Shown piece by piece: positions 27,307 through 35,699 of a stretch of DNA of 64,000 nucleotides. The notes below the pieces were generated by a model. It searched no databases, was not told the DNA's origin, and saw only the letters and a list, made by a program, of their open reading frames with translations. How positions within the stretch are numbered: the stretch's first letter is position 1; the number at the start of each line of letters is the position of its first letter. The translations under genes were made by a program, and so were the position numbers. Location: assembly GCF_001647675.1 (NCBI RefSeq), contig NZ_CP015594.1, positions 1,054,001-1,118,000 on the forward strand, in the 5' to 3' direction. The DNA is from Acinetobacter sp. NCu2D-2. Its GTDB lineage: Bacteria; Pseudomonadota; Gammaproteobacteria; Pseudomonadales; Moraxellaceae.

Positions 27307-28149
27307 ATGAAACGTGTCATTGCCTGTATTGATTCTTCGCCATGTATTCAAGCCTTGGCTGAAGCCGCTGCGTGGGTTGCGAAACAAACTAATCGTGAGT
27401 TGGTACTTTTACAAGTACTCGATTACTATCCTGCTAGTTATCACTTGGGTGAAATTAGCGGTGTGATCGGCTTTGAAAGTAATGCCATGTTGCTCAAAGA
27501 GCTTGCAGAATTAGAGCAAAAACAAAGTGAAATCGCACTCGATTATAGTAATAATTTATTGAAGCATATTTCTGAACGAATTCTTGATAAATATGGTCTA
27601 GAAACCACACATTTGCAGGAAAAAGGCGATTTTCTCGAGCAAAGTTTTCAGTTAATTCAGCCTGATGATATTGTTGTGATTGGTCGCGTGGGTGAACGTT
27701 CTGCAGAAAAGAATAAAGCCATTGGTACCAATGTCGAAAACTTTATTCGTGGTGCAAATTGCACGGTGATGACCGTTGGCGATACCTTTAAGCCACCAAC
27801 ACGTTTCATTTTTGCTTATGAATATTCACCAACCTGTGTGAAGATGATGAAACGTATTGCGGAAAGTGATCTATTACGTTTATTACAGTGCCACTTGTTG
27901 TATGTGGGTGATCATAAGGAAATCTTACAAGAGCCTTTGCAATATTTAACTCAGGCGGGTCTCGATGTCATTCCTGAATATCGTTATGGTGACCCTGCAG
28001 AAAATATTCTGTCTTATCAGCAAGAACAGGGAATACAATTGATTGTGCTTGGTGCATTTAGTCACAGTAAAATCAAACAATTCTTCTTGGGTAGCATTGC
28101 AACAACGATTTTCAGGAAATCAAAAGTGCCACTCTTGGTTGCTAAATAA
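27307..28149 (+). CDS. universal stress protein, two Usp domains in tandem
   Basis: 280-residue protein made of two UspA folds (about 1-155 and 160-280). Both start with a hydrophobic strand (RVIACIDSSPC; RFIFAYEYSP). The nucleotide-binding loops are VVIGRVGERSAEKNKAIGTNVENFI (about 126-150) and IVLGAFSHSKIKQFFLGSIATTI (about 250-272); the second is the better match to G-x2-G-x9-G-S. Tandem Usp proteins are often induced in stationary phase and stress. GTGAGGC lies just before the ATG. Single gene. Confidence 0.93.
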   Translation: MKRVIACIDSSPCIQALAEAAAWVAKQTNRELVLLQVLDYYPASYHLGEISGVIGFESNAMLLKELAELEQKQSEIALDYSNNLLKHISERILDKYGLETTHLQEKGDFLEQSFQLIQPDDIVVIGRVGERSAEKNKAIGTNVENFIRGANCTVMTVGDTFKPPTRFIFAYEYSPTCVKMMKRIAESDLLRLLQCHLLYVGDHKEILQEPLQYLTQAGLDVIPEYRYGDPAENILSYQQEQGIQLIVLGAFSHSKIKQFFLGSIATTIFRKSKVPLLVAK

Positions 28150-28199
28150 AGTAAAACTTGAGTTAGATAAAATTTGACTAAAATTGATTTAAAAATAAT

Positions 28200-28232
28200 C
28201 AGAGTTATCCTCATAAATTGTGGATAACTCTG
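28200..28232. terminator. bidirectional hairpin between convergent genes
   Basis: CAGAGTTATCC / GGATAACTCTG, an 11-bp perfect stem with an 11-base loop. It lies between the Usp and O-methyltransferase genes, which converge. The flanks are A+T-rich without a clean U tract. Confidence 0.55.
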
Positions 28233-28301
28233 TGTTTAAATTATATAAGTATATGTTTTTTATTTAAAATATATTATAGATTGCTTTTTATACAAATAAG
28301 A

Positions 28302-28967
28302 TTACTTAACGATTGCCAATGCAAAACCATCATGACCTTTGCTGCCTACAGTCTGTAAAGCTGTACAAGAAAGGATCTTAGGATGGTCTTGAAGTGCTTC
28401 AAACATCCCGCGAATACCTTCAATACTTGGCTTTTTATTTTCAGGATTAATGATTTCACCTGCGCGGATCACATTGTCTAAGAAGATAATAGTTCCAGAA
28501 TGTGAAAGTCCTAAAGCAAGCTCTAAATACTCAGGATAGCTTTGTTTGTCAGCATCAATAAAGATAAAGTCGAATGCTTCTGTATCCTCAGGTAATGCTC
28601 TTAACACGTCAGCTGCACGACCTACTTTTAGCTCAACAGTTTGCTCCAGATTGGCACGATCAATATTTTCCTGACCCATTGCAGCGTGAGTATCACGACC
28701 CTCAATGGTTAAGATATAACCATCTTTAGGAAGGGCACGCGCCAGCCACATCGTACTATATGCTGCAAATGTACCGAGCTCTAACACGCGTTTACAGTGA
28801 TTCATTTGGATCAGCATCTGTAACAACATACCCTGATTAGGTGCTACCGCTAAATGATCTGGAAAACCATGATTCGCCGTATTTTCGAGGGTCTGAGTAA
28901 GAATTTGATCTTCAGGAATTAAATGTGAATCAATGTAGCTGTCAATGTCTGTCCACATTTGTTGCAT
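28302..28967 (-). CDS. SAM-dependent O-methyltransferase (CCoAMT-like)
   Basis: 221-residue class I methyltransferase of the O-methyltransferase family 3 (catechol / caffeoyl-CoA type). SAM motif I is RVLELGTFAAYSTMWLARALP (about 58-78); the acidic motif is DFIFIDADKQSYPEYLELAL (about 130-149), where the metal-binding Asp and Lys lie; a second metal ligand region is FLDNVIRAGEIINP (about 158-171). The frame continues to a GTG at 28979, but ATG 28967 (MQQMWTD) is the likelier start. The physiological substrate is unknown. Confidence 0.9.
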   Translation of the reverse strand: MQQMWTDIDSYIDSHLIPEDQILTQTLENTANHGFPDHLAVAPNQGMLLQMLIQMNHCKRVLELGTFAAYSTMWLARALPKDGYILTIEGRDTHAAMGQENIDRANLEQTVELKVGRAADVLRALPEDTEAFDFIFIDADKQSYPEYLELALGLSHSGTIIFLDNVIRAGEIINPENKKPSIEGIRGMFEALQDHPKILSCTALQTVGSKGHDGFALAIVK

Positions 28968-29100
28968 AGTTTTAAGCACCTTATTTACGATGGGTGCATT
29001 TTAAACCTTTCCGCTAATTGCGCAATTTATTGTTCTATATGTGCTGAAAATTTATACATTACAACAGAAAACTTGTCCATTGTAATGTAATTGTCATTCT

Positions 29101-29823
29101 TTAGTAATTACACATTGAGCTTCTTCGGCTCAAATCAGGTCCCCAAGTTCGATAGCCTTGAGTATCGATATGGATTTGACCTGTTGCATAAAGACCTAAG
29201 CCCATATTTAGACTTTGACCATATTGCATCCAGAATTGGCACAAACGGAATTTGGTATTTTCGATATATGCATAATCTTCTGGTTGAGGATTGGCTGGAC
29301 CAATACGAAAATCAATCGCAGAATTATATAAATGGCGTGAAGAACTTGCGCCACCCGCACATTGGTTTAAAGGTAAGTCACGGTATACTGAGGTTACTTC
29401 AAAGTCAGTTAAAATTTTTGCTGCGACTAAATATTTAAACACACGTAAAGTTGGAATCTGGTTTTTCCATAGTTCCTGATTTGGCACCATATATTGTGAA
29501 CGCCCACAGCGTTGCCAATCTCGCGCAGTTCTTAAGAGTTCAAAACTAGGAATGATATGACCCACACCATTCTTTTCTAGAAAGACCTCATATTCACGTA
29601 CACGTGAAAGGTTTCCAATCATTGAAGTCCAGTTGGTATAGGCATAAGGAACAGTTTTTGGCGCGACTTTACGGTCGTAGTAAACCGATTCTTGCGGAAT
29701 ATAGATGCGTTTACCATCTAGCGTGGTGATACTTTGTCCTGGTTTCTTAGGGCTGCTGGAACAACCCACCAAAACAGCAGGGATTACCAAGCAGCTGAGT
29801 AATCCCTTAAAAAAATGCTTCAT
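29101..29823 (-). CDS. M15-type peptidase-like lipoprotein
   Basis: 240-residue lipoprotein: signal MKHFFKGLLSCLVIPAVLVGC, lipobox LVGC, Cys21. The C-terminal half matches the peptidase M15 (D-Ala-D-Ala carboxypeptidase, YcbK-like) fold: FEVTSVYRDLPLNQCAGGASSSRHLYNSAIDFRI (about 141-174) carries the His and Asp zinc-ligand positions, and IHIDTQGYRTWG (about 218-229) supplies the last His. It probably trims or binds peptidoglycan on the periplasmic face. I chose ATG 29823 because it places the lipobox correctly. A terminator-free 139-bp gap separates it from fdxA upstream. Confidence 0.8.
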   Translation of the reverse strand: MKHFFKGLLSCLVIPAVLVGCSSSPKKPGQSITTLDGKRIYIPQESVYYDRKVAPKTVPYAYTNWTSMIGNLSRVREYEVFLEKNGVGHIIPSFELLRTARDWQRCGRSQYMVPNQELWKNQIPTLRVFKYLVAAKILTDFEVTSVYRDLPLNQCAGGASSSRHLYNSAIDFRIGPANPQPEDYAYIENTKFRLCQFWMQYGQSLNMGLGLYATGQIHIDTQGYRTWGPDLSRRSSMCNY

Positions 29824-29917
29824 TATAGAAATCAATTATTTATACACTTTAACTATTTTAGTCTATATTTGCGAAGAAAATGGGGAATTTTTGCAATGAA
29901 ATGTGTTTGGTTGGTAT

Positions 29918-29948
29918 AAAAAAAGATCAGGCTAAGCTGATCTTTTTT
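29918..29948 (-). terminator. rho-independent terminator of fdxA
   Basis: AAAAAAAGATCAG-GCTAAG-CTGATCTTTTTT, read on the minus strand 15 bp beyond the fdxA stop. Confidence 0.9.
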
Positions 29949-29962
29949 AAAGTCTAGATAAA

Positions 29963-30286
29963 TTACTTTTCTAAGTATTGTAATTTATCAGTTTTACCGT
30001 TCCATTCTTCACGGTCGGCAGGTTGATCACCAATTTGTGTGATGTTCGGCCATTTTTGTGATAATTCAGCATTGAGTTCAATAAAGACTTCTTGACCTTC
30101 AGGCAGTTCATCTTCAGAGAAAATAGCATTAGCAGGGCACTCAGGTTCGCATAGCGCACAGTCAATACATTCGTCTGGATTAATCACAAGGAAGTTAGGA
30201 CCTTCATAGAAACAATCTACTGGGCAAACTTCAACACAGTCTTGGTATTTACATTTAATACAGTTTTCAGTGACAACGAAGGTCAT
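29963..30286 (-). CDS. fdxA: ferredoxin FdxA (7Fe-8S type)
   Basis: 107-residue electron carrier. The N-terminal cluster region [20 protein letters not shown] (7-26) binds a [3Fe-4S] cluster and shares Cys with the second; [19 protein letters not shown] (about 38-56) binds [4Fe-4S]. The C-terminal extension (to LQYLEK) is characteristic of the Azotobacter ferredoxin I / FdxA group. It is monocistronic, with its own terminator. Confidence 0.97.
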   Translation of the reverse strand: MTFVVTENCIKCKYQDCVEVCPVDCFYEGPNFLVINPDECIDCALCEPECPANAIFSEDELPEGQEVFIELNAELSQKWPNITQIGDQPADREEWNGKTDKLQYLEK

Positions 30287-30444
30287 GGCGACAGCTACCT
30301 AAAAATATGGTTCTAATAACGAATGCTGTATTTTAGGCAAAAAAGTAGGTAACTAACAATTCCTTTTATTGATATTTATTATATACAGGGCTGTTATTTT
30401 TGAAAAAAACTGCTCATTTTGAATGATTCTAGAGTAATGAGAAT

Positions 30445-30488
30445 CATCATCAAATACAAGCCTTCATTTTGACCTGTATTTGATGATG
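30445..30488. repeat. 14-bp inverted repeat between mutS and fdxA
   Basis: CATCATCAAATACA at 30445-30458 pairs perfectly with TGTATTTGATGATG at 30475-30488 across a 16-base spacer, 13 bp after the mutS stop. No U tract follows in the minus direction, so it is not a textbook terminator. It may stabilise the mutS 3' end or act as a binding site. Confidence 0.6.
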
Positions 30489-30500
30489 TGGGGTGCCTTT

Positions 30501-33122
30501 TTAGAGCAGATCTTTTAATGCATAAAGCTGTTGCAGTGCTTCACGTGGACTTAGATTATCGACATCCATATTGCTTAACAGATCAATAGCTTTAGATTTT
30601 TGTGGCACTTCGACAATTTTCTCTACAACCTGAATTTCAGGCTGAGCAAATAAATCGTCTTGGATACGTGGTGTTTTCACTTGGTTTTGCTGTTTTTCCA
30701 AAATTGCTAGACGTTTTTGAGCATCTTGAATCACGGCATCTGGAATACCGGCAAGTTTAGCAACTTGTAAGCCATGACTTTGACTTGCGGGACCTTTTTG
30801 AACTTTATGCAGCAAAATTAAGTTGCCGTTCAGTTCTTTGGCCGTTACATGGTAATTATCAATGCCGACTTCTTTGTCTAATTCTGTTAATTCAAAGTAA
30901 TGGGTCGCAAACAGACATAAACATTGAATACGTTTAGTTAAGTCGAGTACGCAGGCCCACGCCAACGATAGACCATCGTAAGTACTGGTACCACGACCCA
31001 CTTCATCCATCAACACTAAGGATTGATTGCTCGCATGGTGCAAAATTTGAGAGGTCTCGGTCATTTCCACCATAAAGGTTGATTTACCAGTAGATAAGTC
31101 ATCTGCTGAACCAATACGGGTAAAAATACGGTCAATTGGACCTAAAGTAGCAGATTTTGCTGGCACATATGATCCGCTATACGCCAAGAGAGCAATCAAC
31201 GCAGTTTGACGCATAAAGGTTGATTTACCGCCCATATTTGGACCGGTAATAATCGCCATACGATGATTATAGTCAAGTAAAGTGTCATTTGGGGTAAATG
31301 CAGTTTTGCTTAAAGATTCCACCACAGGGTGGCGACCGGCTTGAATATGCACCCCAATATCAGGGCTAAAACTTGGACGTGCCCAATTCTTAAGACGGGC
31401 TTGATGGGCAAAATTAGCCAACATATCAATGTGTGCGATCGCTGAGCTCATCATTTGCAGATTTGCAATATCTGCACGGAGTTCATTCAGTAATACTTCA
31501 AACAGCATTTTTTCTCGCGCCAATGCACGTGATTCGCTTGAAAGTACTTTATCTTCAAAGGCTTTAAGTTCAGGTGTAATGTACCTTTCGGCATTTTTTA
31601 ATGTTTGACGGCGAATATAATGATCTGGTGCTTGTTCAGACTGAGCACGGCTTAACTCGATATAGTAGCCGCTGACACGGTTATAACCAATTTTTAAAGT
31701 AGAAATACCGGTTTGTTCACGCTCTTTAATTTCAAGATCGATTAAGAATTGTCCTGCGTGATCACGAATTTGGCGTAGTTCATCTAATTCACTATCGAAA
31801 CCTTCAGCGATGACATTGCCATCACGTAAAAGTACGGGTGGATTTTCTACGATTGCTGCCATTAAATGTGCATGTAGTCCATGGAAATCACCCAATTCTT
31901 CATTGAGCTGCGTCAATAAAGTCGATTGGTTTTGACTGATAATGGGTTTTAAAGCATGTCTTAGAAATGGAATTTGCGCACATGCCTGACGCAGTTGAAC
32001 TAAATCTCGTGGACGGGCACTACCTAAAGCCACACGACTGAGTACACGTTCAATATCACTAATTTCTTTCAAGACCAAACGGACAGGAGCTTCATGGAAG
32101 CCATCAATGAAGGCTTGGATAGCGTCTAGACGTGCATCTAAAATGGCAGTATCACGTAAAGGCTGCATCAATGTACGACTGAGCAAACGGCCGCCCATAG
32201 CTGTTTGGCAATCATTGATTAGTTGGAAAAGCGAAGTGCCATGTTCAAACAAGGGATCAATAATTTCTAAATTACGACGTGTTACTGGGTCAAGCGCAAT
32301 AAATTCTGAGCTTTGCTCAAGCTTAATGGTTCGAATATGCGGTAGAGCGGATTTTTGCGTATCTTTCGCATAGTGAATTAATGCCGCAGCGGCAGCTTTC
32401 GCTAAAGGCAGATGATCAATCCCAAAGCCAGATAATGTGCTGATAGCAAATTGGTCACAAAGGGTCTTTTGCGCATTATTTAAATTGAAATCCACATTGG
32501 GACGACGTGTGATTGGGACTTCAAGTTGTTGTTTTAATAGATCTGTTAAGGCGGTGTCATTTAAGTTTTCATCAATTACAATTTCGCTTGGCATCAAACG
32601 ACCAAGTTCGATCATCAGTTGGTTCAGATCATATTTTTGTTGCTGAACTTTAAAGATCCCTGCACTTAGATCGAGAAGTGCAATCCCGATTTGATCATGT
32701 TGTAAACATAATGAAACCAAGTTTGAAGATTGATGTGCACCCAATAGTGCATCATCAGTTAAAGTACCGGGTGTTACGATACGTACCACACCACGTTCAA
32801 CAGGCCCTTTTCCTGTGACTTCTCCAATTTGTTCACATATCACCACAGTTTCGCCACGTTTGACTAAACGTGCTAAATAACCTTCAGCAGCATGATAGGG
32901 TACGCCTGCCATTGGAATGGGTTGATCATGCGCTTTGCCACGATGGGTTAAAGTAATGCCTAATAATTTTGCAGCTTTATGTGCATCTTCAAAAAATAGT
33001 TCATAAAAGTCACCCATACGATAAAACATCATCGAATGTGGATGTTGCATTTTGACTGACATATATTGCTGCATCATCGGTGTAAGAGATGAAAGATCAG
33101 TCATAACTTCAGAACTGGTCAT
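30501..33122 (-). CDS. mutS: DNA mismatch repair protein MutS
   Basis: Mismatch-recognising ATPase. About 873 residues from ATG 33122 ([11 protein letters not shown]), chosen over a start at 33149 because family members begin there. The mismatch-binding Phe-x-Glu wedge is [15 protein letters not shown] (about 33-47). The ATPase has Walker [15 protein letters not shown] (about 625), Walker B and the [13 protein letters not shown] segment (about 700-712) and [11 protein letters not shown]. The last 30 residues hold the short C-terminal dimer region. It appears intact, so it gives no direct sign of a mutator strain. Confidence 0.98.
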   Translation of the reverse strand: MTSSEVMTDLSSLTPMMQQYMSVKMQHPHSMMFYRMGDFYELFFEDAHKAAKLLGITLTHRGKAHDQPIPMAGVPYHAAEGYLARLVKRGETVVICEQIGEVTGKGPVERGVVRIVTPGTLTDDALLGAHQSSNLVSLCLQHDQIGIALLDLSAGIFKVQQQKYDLNQLMIELGRLMPSEIVIDENLNDTALTDLLKQQLEVPITRRPNVDFNLNNAQKTLCDQFAISTLSGFGIDHLPLAKAAAAALIHYAKDTQKSALPHIRTIKLEQSSEFIALDPVTRRNLEIIDPLFEHGTSLFQLINDCQTAMGGRLLSRTLMQPLRDTAILDARLDAIQAFIDGFHEAPVRLVLKEISDIERVLSRVALGSARPRDLVQLRQACAQIPFLRHALKPIISQNQSTLLTQLNEELGDFHGLHAHLMAAIVENPPVLLRDGNVIAEGFDSELDELRQIRDHAGQFLIDLEIKEREQTGISTLKIGYNRVSGYYIELSRAQSEQAPDHYIRRQTLKNAERYITPELKAFEDKVLSSESRALAREKMLFEVLLNELRADIANLQMMSSAIAHIDMLANFAHQARLKNWARPSFSPDIGVHIQAGRHPVVESLSKTAFTPNDTLLDYNHRMAIITGPNMGGKSTFMRQTALIALLAYSGSYVPAKSATLGPIDRIFTRIGSADDLSTGKSTFMVEMTETSQILHHASNQSLVLMDEVGRGTSTYDGLSLAWACVLDLTKRIQCLCLFATHYFELTELDKEVGIDNYHVTAKELNGNLILLHKVQKGPASQSHGLQVAKLAGIPDAVIQDAQKRLAILEKQQNQVKTPRIQDDLFAQPEIQVVEKIVEVPQKSKAIDLLSNMDVDNLSPREALQQLYALKDLL

Positions 33123-33338
33123 TGAAGAAAAATCCTTAATTGAAAGCAAAGAATAGCGTGCTGGCAGCGTGATATGGACATCATCTATATTATGAATTTA
33201 TGCACAGATTGATTGAGTTCACGCTATTCTTGAAAGAGAAAAATAATGGTTTTAAGTCTATCAAAATTCATTTTTATAAAGAACAAAATTTATAGATCAA
33301 ATCACATGAATAAATTGGGAGTGACACCTTTTATAGGA

Positions 33339-34574
33339 TTAAAGCACTTGAATATTTTTAAGTATGGTGGCTGATGCATTGTGATAGCGATTACGCCCCA
33401 TAAGCTTGGCTTGATATAGCGCTTCATCTGCCTTACGAATAAACGTATTTAGCTTGTCTTGCGCAGTTGGAATAATGGTAGCGCAACCAATACTAATGGT
33501 GACATGTGGGGCGACCAAACTTGAAGGATGGGGAAGAGCCATTTCATTAATTTGTTGAATCAGAATTTCAGCAATTAATTCAATTTGGTGTTCATCAATT
33601 TCTGGGAACATTAATAAAAATTCTTCACCCCCGTAGCGGGCTGCCAATTCATAGCTTCTGGATGTCACGACTTTTAGATGATCAGCGATAATTTGTAAGC
33701 ATTGATCACCAGTCACATGTCCAAAGTGATCGTTATAATTTTTAAAATAATCAATATCGACCATCATAATACTCAGCGGTGTTTGATGTCTGAGTGCAAA
33801 ACGCCATTGCTGATCTAGTCGATAATCCAAATAACGTCGATTCGCAAGCCCTGTTAATGCATCGACTTGGCTTAAACGTTCGAGTTCCAAGGCTTGTTCG
33901 GTTAATTCATTTTTATTGAGTTCAATAATGCAATTTTGTAAATAGTTTTCCCGATGTTGTCGGTCAATTGCATAGGCAATAGACATACCGAGAAAACTGC
34001 TAAAGGTATAAGTACGGTTTAAGAAAGTCCAATCAATGTCATAATTTAATCTTGAAGCCACCAAATAGCCAATAAGCCCGCCACACCAACCAGCAATAAT
34101 GGCATTATAAAAGCGCATACCGACAAAGCTATAAATAATCACGACGGCATACATCATGGCGGCATGAAGCAGCGCATTTTCTTGTTGTAATCCAATAATA
34201 GGAATCACGACAAATGAAATGGCAACAGCCAACATAGAGCCAAGGGTGGTATAAAGATCAAAATATTGGTTAATCCTTTTAATGAAGGACATAATCCATG
34301 CGATTAAAATAATAATACCGACCCATGCATATAAACTTAGCCATTGTACGACCACGTCCGAGTCAGGAATGGTGATATAAATACCATAACTTAAGAATAA
34401 ATAAAGAATAAGAATAATAAGGCCACGAAAACGAAATTCATATGCCGCTTCTTCTTTATATTGGGTGCGATAAATAGACTCAAGTTCAGCGCTGAAATGA
34501 ACGTAATTCAACCCTCTCACAATAAGAGCATTTACTTTTTCACGACTTATAACTCTTGAGCCGACTAATTTCAT
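33339..34574 (-). CDS. membrane-bound diguanylate cyclase (GGDEF)
   Basis: 411-residue enzyme that makes c-di-GMP. The N-terminal third is a membrane sensor of about six helices (about 48-210), with no recognisable ligand-binding domain, then a short coiled linker (NELTEQALELERLSQVDALTGLANRRYLD). The GGDEF domain ends the protein; its active site is RYGGEEF (about 318-324), a functional variant. The inhibitory I-site position reads RSYE instead of R-x-x-D, so product inhibition may be weak or absent. No EAL domain. Single gene, divergent from the UndA-like gene. Confidence 0.93.
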   Translation of the reverse strand: MKLVGSRVISREKVNALIVRGLNYVHFSAELESIYRTQYKEEAAYEFRFRGLIILILYLFLSYGIYITIPDSDVVVQWLSLYAWVGIIILIAWIMSFIKRINQYFDLYTTLGSMLAVAISFVVIPIIGLQQENALLHAAMMYAVVIIYSFVGMRFYNAIIAGWCGGLIGYLVASRLNYDIDWTFLNRTYTFSSFLGMSIAYAIDRQHRENYLQNCIIELNKNELTEQALELERLSQVDALTGLANRRYLDYRLDQQWRFALRHQTPLSIMMVDIDYFKNYNDHFGHVTGDQCLQIIADHLKVVTSRSYELAARYGGEEFLLMFPEIDEHQIELIAEILIQQINEMALPHPSSLVAPHVTISIGCATIIPTAQDKLNTFIRKADEALYQAKLMGRNRYHNASATILKNIQVL

Positions 34575-34898
34575 GCTTAAGCCATATTTAATAATTTATA
34601 ATTTATAATAGAATGAATTAATAAATTCTATTAATGTGTTTATATTTATTTAGCATAAACTATTAAAAATGCTCAAGTAACAAAATGATAAAATTGTATC
34701 GATCTATAAAATATATTCAAAATTATGTGAATAAGAAAACAATAAAATAAGCAATTACATTTTTTAATATTATTTAATTTGCTATATAAAAATATATGGA
34801 TGATGATTAAAAAGTTATAAAGTAAAAATTAAAAAGAAATATTAATACCGTGATGTACTCATTAATTTAAATAATTGCGAGATGGGTGGGTAATAAAA
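34575..34898. other. intergenic region between the GGDEF and UndA-like genes
   Basis: 324 bp, extremely A+T-rich, divergent promoters expected. GGGTGGG about 13 bp before ATG 34899 is a plausible ribosome site. I see no gene and no convincing operator. Confidence 0.4.
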
Positions 34899-35660
34899 AT
34901 GACGCAACTAAAAAATAGATACGAAAAAGTCTTAGAAATCACTGCACATGAAGCATGGTCGCAGAAATTTTGGGATGATCTTACACCGAGTAAGGATCGT
35001 ATTAGCCAGCATCCATTTTTTAAAGCCATGGCAGATGGGAGTTTAAGTGTTGAAAGCTTTCGTTATGCCTTAACCAACTTTTATCCACTGGTTGCTCATT
35101 TTCCATCCTACATGGGGCTCGCATTGTCAAAAGCTACCGCTTTCCATTTACCAGGTGTAACTGAAACGCGAGATTGGTTAATCCAAAATATTAAAGTGGA
35201 AGAACGTCATTTGGATTGGTATCGCGATTGGGCTGCAGGCTTTGGTGTAGATGTGCAAAGTTTAGATGAAATTGAGCCGCCGCCTGCCATGAATGCTGTA
35301 AATCATTTCTTATGGAACATTAATACGCGTGGTAGCTTGGTGGAATGTTTAGCTGCGACCAATTTAGCGATTGAGTGGGCGACAGGTGATTGGAGTTGCC
35401 AAGTATACGCAGGTATTGAAAAATATAAGCTTCACCCAGAAGTTAATGTAGATAAACGAACTTTAGCATGGCTGCGTGCACATGCACATTATGATGATTT
35501 ACATCCTTATGAAGCCATGGAACTGATTAAACGACTTTGTGGGGATAATACTGAGCTTCAGAAAAAAGCATTTCATGCAGCGAAAACGGGGCTGGCGTAT
35601 TACGAGCTTGCTTTAGACGAATGCCTTAAAATGCAAAGCAATTATAAAAAAGCGATTTAA
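34899..35660 (+). CDS. UndA-like heme-oxygenase-fold non-heme iron enzyme
   Basis: 253-residue TenA/PqqC-like protein. Such proteins are often labelled TenA family transcriptional regulators, but this one keeps the iron site of the heme-oxygenase-like oxidases: E101 and H104 (VEERHLDW), E159 (ATNLAIEWATGDWS), then H195, D199 and H202 (AHAHYDDLHPYEA). In Pseudomonas UndA, which turns medium-chain fatty acids into 1-alkenes, the ligands I recall are E101, H104, E159 and H194, with matching surroundings. I chose ATG 34899 because GGGTGGG precedes it and the numbering then aligns. A related fatty-acid or amino-acid oxidase is an alternative. Confidence 0.75.
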   Translation: MTQLKNRYEKVLEITAHEAWSQKFWDDLTPSKDRISQHPFFKAMADGSLSVESFRYALTNFYPLVAHFPSYMGLALSKATAFHLPGVTETRDWLIQNIKVEERHLDWYRDWAAGFGVDVQSLDEIEPPPAMNAVNHFLWNINTRGSLVECLAATNLAIEWATGDWSCQVYAGIEKYKLHPEVNVDKRTLAWLRAHAHYDDLHPYEAMELIKRLCGDNTELQKKAFHAAKTGLAYYELALDECLKMQSNYKKAI

Positions 35661-35691
35661 AAAAACAGCTGAGATTTCTCAGCTGTTTTTT
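35659..35691. terminator. bidirectional terminator
   Basis: AAAAAACAGCTGAGA-TTTC-TCAGCTGTTTTTT, a perfect stem with A and T tracts, between the convergent UndA-like and lipoprotein-hydrolase genes. Confidence 0.92.
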
Positions 35692-35699
35692 ATTTGTAT

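Noticed and set aside
30421..30450. Fur box in the mutS-fdxA gap
   Set aside because: AATGATTCT...AGAATCATC is only loosely similar to a Fur site and lies 140 bp or more from the fdxA start.
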